A stretch of DNA of 58,410 nt. Source: Candidatus Magasanikbacteria bacterium CG11_big_fil_rev_8_21_14_0_20_39_34 (GTDB taxonomy: Bacteria > Patescibacteriota > Patescibacteriia > Magasanikbacterales > UBA922). Below are positions 55,917 through 58,410 of this stretch, piece by piece. The DNA lies in NCBI GenBank assembly GCA_002787355.1, contig PCWN01000011.1, positions 1 through 58,410 on the forward strand, in the 5' to 3' direction. The notes beneath the pieces are model-generated. The model was not told where the DNA came from, made no database searches, and was given only the letters and a program-made list of their open reading frames with translations. A program made the translations under genes and the position numbers. Position 1 is the first letter of the stretch, and each line of letters begins with the position of its first letter.

Positions 55917-57425
55917 ATGCATTACAAGAAACATTATATTTTCATAGCGCTCTTTATACCTACTCTTTTTATTTTTCTTTCTCTTTTGGGGTTAAAGATT
56001 TTATCATACTCGCAAAAATATTCTGATGAGAATACTGTACAAAAGGAGAATACACATAAAGAAAAGGCGGTCCTTCAAACAAATGAGCAGTTGGGCCAAA
56101 AAATACAAGAAGTATTGGATACAAAGAAAAGTTCTGCATCTTCTTTGTGCAAAGAGAGGGCTGAAGGATATTATCTGAGTAATGTCGTATTCACTCTTCC
56201 GGGTATGGATAGGTTTACTGAAGGTTCTGTAACTGTGTTATGTCACGGAAATAAATATATTCCGGGTTCATATATTCAAAGATTTTTTCTTGAGGATGGA
56301 ATAGATCGTCCACTGGCATATGCGTATGAAAATTTTGCAACTTTTGAAACTCCAAATGAAATACACATCTTCTTGAAAAGAAGGAATAGATCGCAAATGA
56401 GTGAAACGCTTCCATTGCAAACCTATATCTCTCTTGATAAAAAAACGGATACATTTACTCTCAGAAAGCTTGCCCCAATTGAAGATTCCCATGGTGTCGT
56501 CCCTCTTTTTCTCCCTCGCGGTGAACAAAAAAGTGATCTACTCTCAAAGGGAATTCTTGGTTTTGCCTATACTATTTTTGAAGATCAAAAAAGTATTGTT
56601 TATGTATATCAACAAGATCAAGGAGAAGAAGTGTGGAGTTACAACTTTGAAAAAAATGAAACTTCACTGCAAACACGTCTTGATACTTGGGATTTACTTT
56701 CTTGTGATCAAAATGGAAAATGTAATCTCAAAGAGAAAAGAATGAAGTGGCAAGACCACATACTTATTGTCTCCAAAGAACCGTTTATTTGTGATAAACA
56801 AGGGTATTATCTGGATGATTTTGTAGATATAGATATGACACATTTTATCTGTCATGATCATACGGTTATCTATGATTTGGATACAAAAGCATTTGTAGAA
56901 AATTCAGATAATTTAGATCCCGATTATATCTATCCTAGTATTCAAGAATATTTTCAGGTTCAGGATGGAAGGAATCGGAGGATGTACTTTATCTGGGCAT
57001 ATGGATGTGATGGTGCTTGTGCAGGGATAGAAAAACATTATGTGAGTATTGATAAAGATGATACGGTTACAATGAAAAAAATGGATTCCGACTCAGGACT
57101 TTTTGATAAGGGTACATTGCTTCTCCAACCACGGCTTTCTCCAGACAAAACAAAAATGCTTTTTATGGATATAGAACTTTCTGACGAAGGAACAGGTGTG
57201 AAGAAACGCGTTATTAAGGTATTTAACTTCCTCAAAGAACAAGAAACAACTATTCAAGTCCTTGCACCAGATCAGTTTCTGTTTCAGTGTGAAATGGGGT
57301 GTTATTTTCTTGATGGTGCAAAGCTTGATTGGAGTGGGGATAAACCCTTGGTTTTGACAAAGTCATATGATGAGCTTACAGAGAATCAAAAAATGCTTCT
57401 TTTCGTTTCTCCAAATGGAGAGTGA
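55917..57425 (+). CDS. Membrane-anchored extracellular protein, unknown
   Basis: 502 aa. N-terminal membrane segment (about residues 7-27), a charged linker, then about 440 residues rich in beta strands with blade-like repeats (KNETSLQTRLDTWDLLSCDQ, VYVYQQDQGEEVWSYNFEKN), suggesting a beta-propeller. Paired Cys in CKERAEGYYL/TVLCHGNK, CDQNGKC, CDGACAG and FQCEMGCYF could form disulfides, in line with an outside location. No catalytic motif found. Stands alone between the 16S unit and the next promoter. Confidence 0.6.
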   Translation: MHYKKHYIFIALFIPTLFIFLSLLGLKILSYSQKYSDENTVQKENTHKEKAVLQTNEQLGQKIQEVLDTKKSSASSLCKERAEGYYLSNVVFTLPGMDRFTEGSVTVLCHGNKYIPGSYIQRFFLEDGIDRPLAYAYENFATFETPNEIHIFLKRRNRSQMSETLPLQTYISLDKKTDTFTLRKLAPIEDSHGVVPLFLPRGEQKSDLLSKGILGFAYTIFEDQKSIVYVYQQDQGEEVWSYNFEKNETSLQTRLDTWDLLSCDQNGKCNLKEKRMKWQDHILIVSKEPFICDKQGYYLDDFVDIDMTHFICHDHTVIYDLDTKAFVENSDNLDPDYIYPSIQEYFQVQDGRNRRMYFIWAYGCDGACAGIEKHYVSIDKDDTVTMKKMDSDSGLFDKGTLLLQPRLSPDKTKMLFMDIELSDEGTGVKKRVIKVFNFLKEQETTIQVLAPDQFLFQCEMGCYFLDGAKLDWSGDKPLVLTKSYDELTENQKMLLFVSPNGE

Positions 57426-57432
57426 AGACTTC

Positions 57433-57460
57433 TTGACGGAATGGTCTATACTGATATAAT
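57433..57460 (+). promoter_or_regulatory. Promoter of the acidic Phd-like gene
   Basis: TTGACG (57433-57438), 16-bp spacer, TATAAT (57455-57460), 33 bases before the ATG at 57494. Confidence 0.75.
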
Positions 57461-57493
57461 CTGGGGTATAAGATATAGATCAATATTACGCAT

Positions 57494-58168
57494 ATGAAGA
57501 ATCTTAAGCGATATATAGGCCTTGCAAAAAAGACGGGGAGTCCGGTGATTCTTTGTGATCCGCACGGTGAGGATCTCGTTTTGATGGGAATTGAACACTA
57601 TGAGGCGCTTCTTTCTTTGGAAAAAGAGCAAGAAGAAGTAGAATTACAAGAATTTTCTTCCCAGGAAGAAGAGATGTTTGATGATACCTTTGATGGTGGG
57701 GAGGCTCTCCCTGGCGAAGAAATCCCTTTTCCAGAGGCAGATCTCCAAGAAAATGCTTTTCCAGAAGCTCAAGAGGATACATTTCTCTTTGAGCAAGACT
57801 CCTTTGAAGAACAAAAATCAGAGGTCACAAAAGAGAATGAGGAGGAACTTTTTGACCTGCAAAGTTATGATTTTCCCCTGCAGGAGGAGACTGCGAATCC
57901 TATACCTCAGAAGAAAGAAGAAATATCCGTACAGAAGACAAATGGTGATTGGGCGCGTGCTGGAGATATTCTTGCACAAAAATTTCAAAACCTTTCAGGA
58001 AATAGAGAGGAGGCAGGAGGAAGTGATGGAATTCACTATGTTTCCCAGGGGCAAGAACCAGCGCAGGGGATTCCTTTTAGGCAGGTTGATGAAAACTTAG
58101 AGTGGGAAAATCAAGATACTGAGCTTCCGCATTCAGATGAACCGGTTTTTTATGAGGAACCGCTGTAA
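57494..58168 (+). CDS. Acidic protein with N-terminal Phd/YefM-like fold
   Basis: 224 aa. The first ~42 residues (KRYIGLAKKTGSPVILCDPH and LVLMGIEHYEALLSLE) look like the Phd/YefM antitoxin DNA-binding fold. The rest is very acidic (Glu/Asp/Gln-rich), low complexity and probably disordered. No toxin gene follows, so this is not an ordinary toxin-antitoxin pair; a DNA-binding or scaffolding protein is as likely. Confidence 0.55.
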   Translation: MKNLKRYIGLAKKTGSPVILCDPHGEDLVLMGIEHYEALLSLEKEQEEVELQEFSSQEEEMFDDTFDGGEALPGEEIPFPEADLQENAFPEAQEDTFLFEQDSFEEQKSEVTKENEEELFDLQSYDFPLQEETANPIPQKKEEISVQKTNGDWARAGDILAQKFQNLSGNREEAGGSDGIHYVSQGQEPAQGIPFRQVDENLEWENQDTELPHSDEPVFYEEPL

Positions 58169-58192
58169 ACATTTTTTGAAAATAATAATGAC

Positions 58193-58231
58193 AAAACAGC
58201 TTAATATTTCGCAAGATTAAGCTGTTTTTTT
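58193..58231 (+). terminator. Intrinsic terminator
   Basis: aaaacagcttaat pairs with attaagctgtttt around ATTTCGCAAG; T run follows. Two copies of ttacaatctttttt follow it. Confidence 0.85.
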
Positions 58232-58304
58232 ACAATCTTTTTTACAATCTTTTTTTTATTGGAGTTTGAACACAAAATATCCCCAAATTCCACAGGGGAA
58301 TTAC

Positions 58305-58333
58305 TTGACAGCTCACGATGTCTTTAGTATAAT
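58305..58333 (+). promoter_or_regulatory. Promoter reading out of the window
   Basis: TTGACA (58305-58310), 17-bp spacer, TATAAT (58328-58333). It is a full consensus promoter for a gene or RNA beyond base 58410; no start codon is evident in the last 70 bases. Confidence 0.85.
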
Positions 58334-58410
58334 TGGCACGTCTTGTTTGGACACCTTTTTTATATACATTTTATTCATATTTTAGATAAAAATCCGCTGG
58401 ATTACAAAAC

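Noticed and set aside
57494-58168. A type II toxin-antitoxin pair
   Set aside because: Only the Phd-like fold is present; no toxin ORF is adjacent and the long acidic tail is unlike antitoxins.
58230-58262. Direct repeats ttacaatctttttt as a possible CRISPR or satellite
   Set aside because: Only two copies without spacers. No CRISPR array or cas gene is seen in the window.

Overview
The window reads as a chromosome segment of an AT-rich, small-genome bacterium, most likely of the Patescibacteria/CPR type. Grounds: many proteins of CPR-typical make-up (a DUF4012 protein, a long lysine-rich membrane protein, FemAB-type, MltG, a 108-aa protein I remember as common in CPR genomes); a 16S gene that stands alone and departs from bacterial consensus at several universal primer sites; short 5' leaders; compact spacing. 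UGA acts as a stop in conserved genes, so the Gracilibacteria/Absconditabacteria code is not used. I cannot fix the class from sequence alone.

Layout. 1-4533: end of a surface protein, RNase P RNA (minus), then a three-gene sugar-transferase/glycosyltransferase operon. 4590-11934: a LexA-type repressor behind facing DnaA-box-like sites, another glycosyltransferase, and a block of membrane-anchored envelope proteins. 11936-13632 (minus): L32, NusB, RNase III, tRNA-Lys and tRNA-Arg. 13781-17978: FemAB-type ligase, Nudix, PAP2, mannose-1-phosphate guanylyltransferase and MltG. 18004-23610: a broken gene, malic enzyme, the convergent queuosine genes queA/tgt and a C39-type peptidase. 23622-27652: two GC-rich islands of unknown genes with attenuator-like leaders, separated by a DUF917 gene. 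27689-33009: M20 peptidase, P-loop ATPase, class I amidotransferase, UvrD-type helicase. 33059-36470: four more GC-rich genes (phosphoesterase, two zinc-ribbon proteins and a Cys-rich leader ORF in host-like DNA) around ndk. 36487-43684: structured RNAs, aminotransferase, MFS transporter, tRNA-Pro, TrhO, a MerR/TipA regulator, a SAM-hydrolase-like gene behind a Met-rich leader, L28 and an M50 protease. 43769-47638: a GC-rich lipoprotein, then rpsL-rpsG-fusA behind an attenuator. 47665-53752: operon of SpoT-type hydrolase, EgtD-like methyltransferase, trmD, a cyclodipeptide-synthase-like protein and a SET protein, then a transglutaminase-like membrane protein (minus). 53839-58410: 16S rRNA alone, and two further genes.

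Two patterns run through the window. First, at least five loci show the same regulatory layout: a short ORF whose 3' part contains a near copy of the right arm of a following intrinsic terminator, so that it can pair with the left arm and prevent termination. The best case has a leader with four Met codons in five, upstream of a gene of SAM metabolism. Second, six GC-rich genes or gene pairs are scattered singly in AT-rich DNA. They carry clear Shine-Dalgarno sequences, whereas most resident genes lack one and several appear leaderless.

All calls come from reading the sequence; no database search, fold program or alignment was run.
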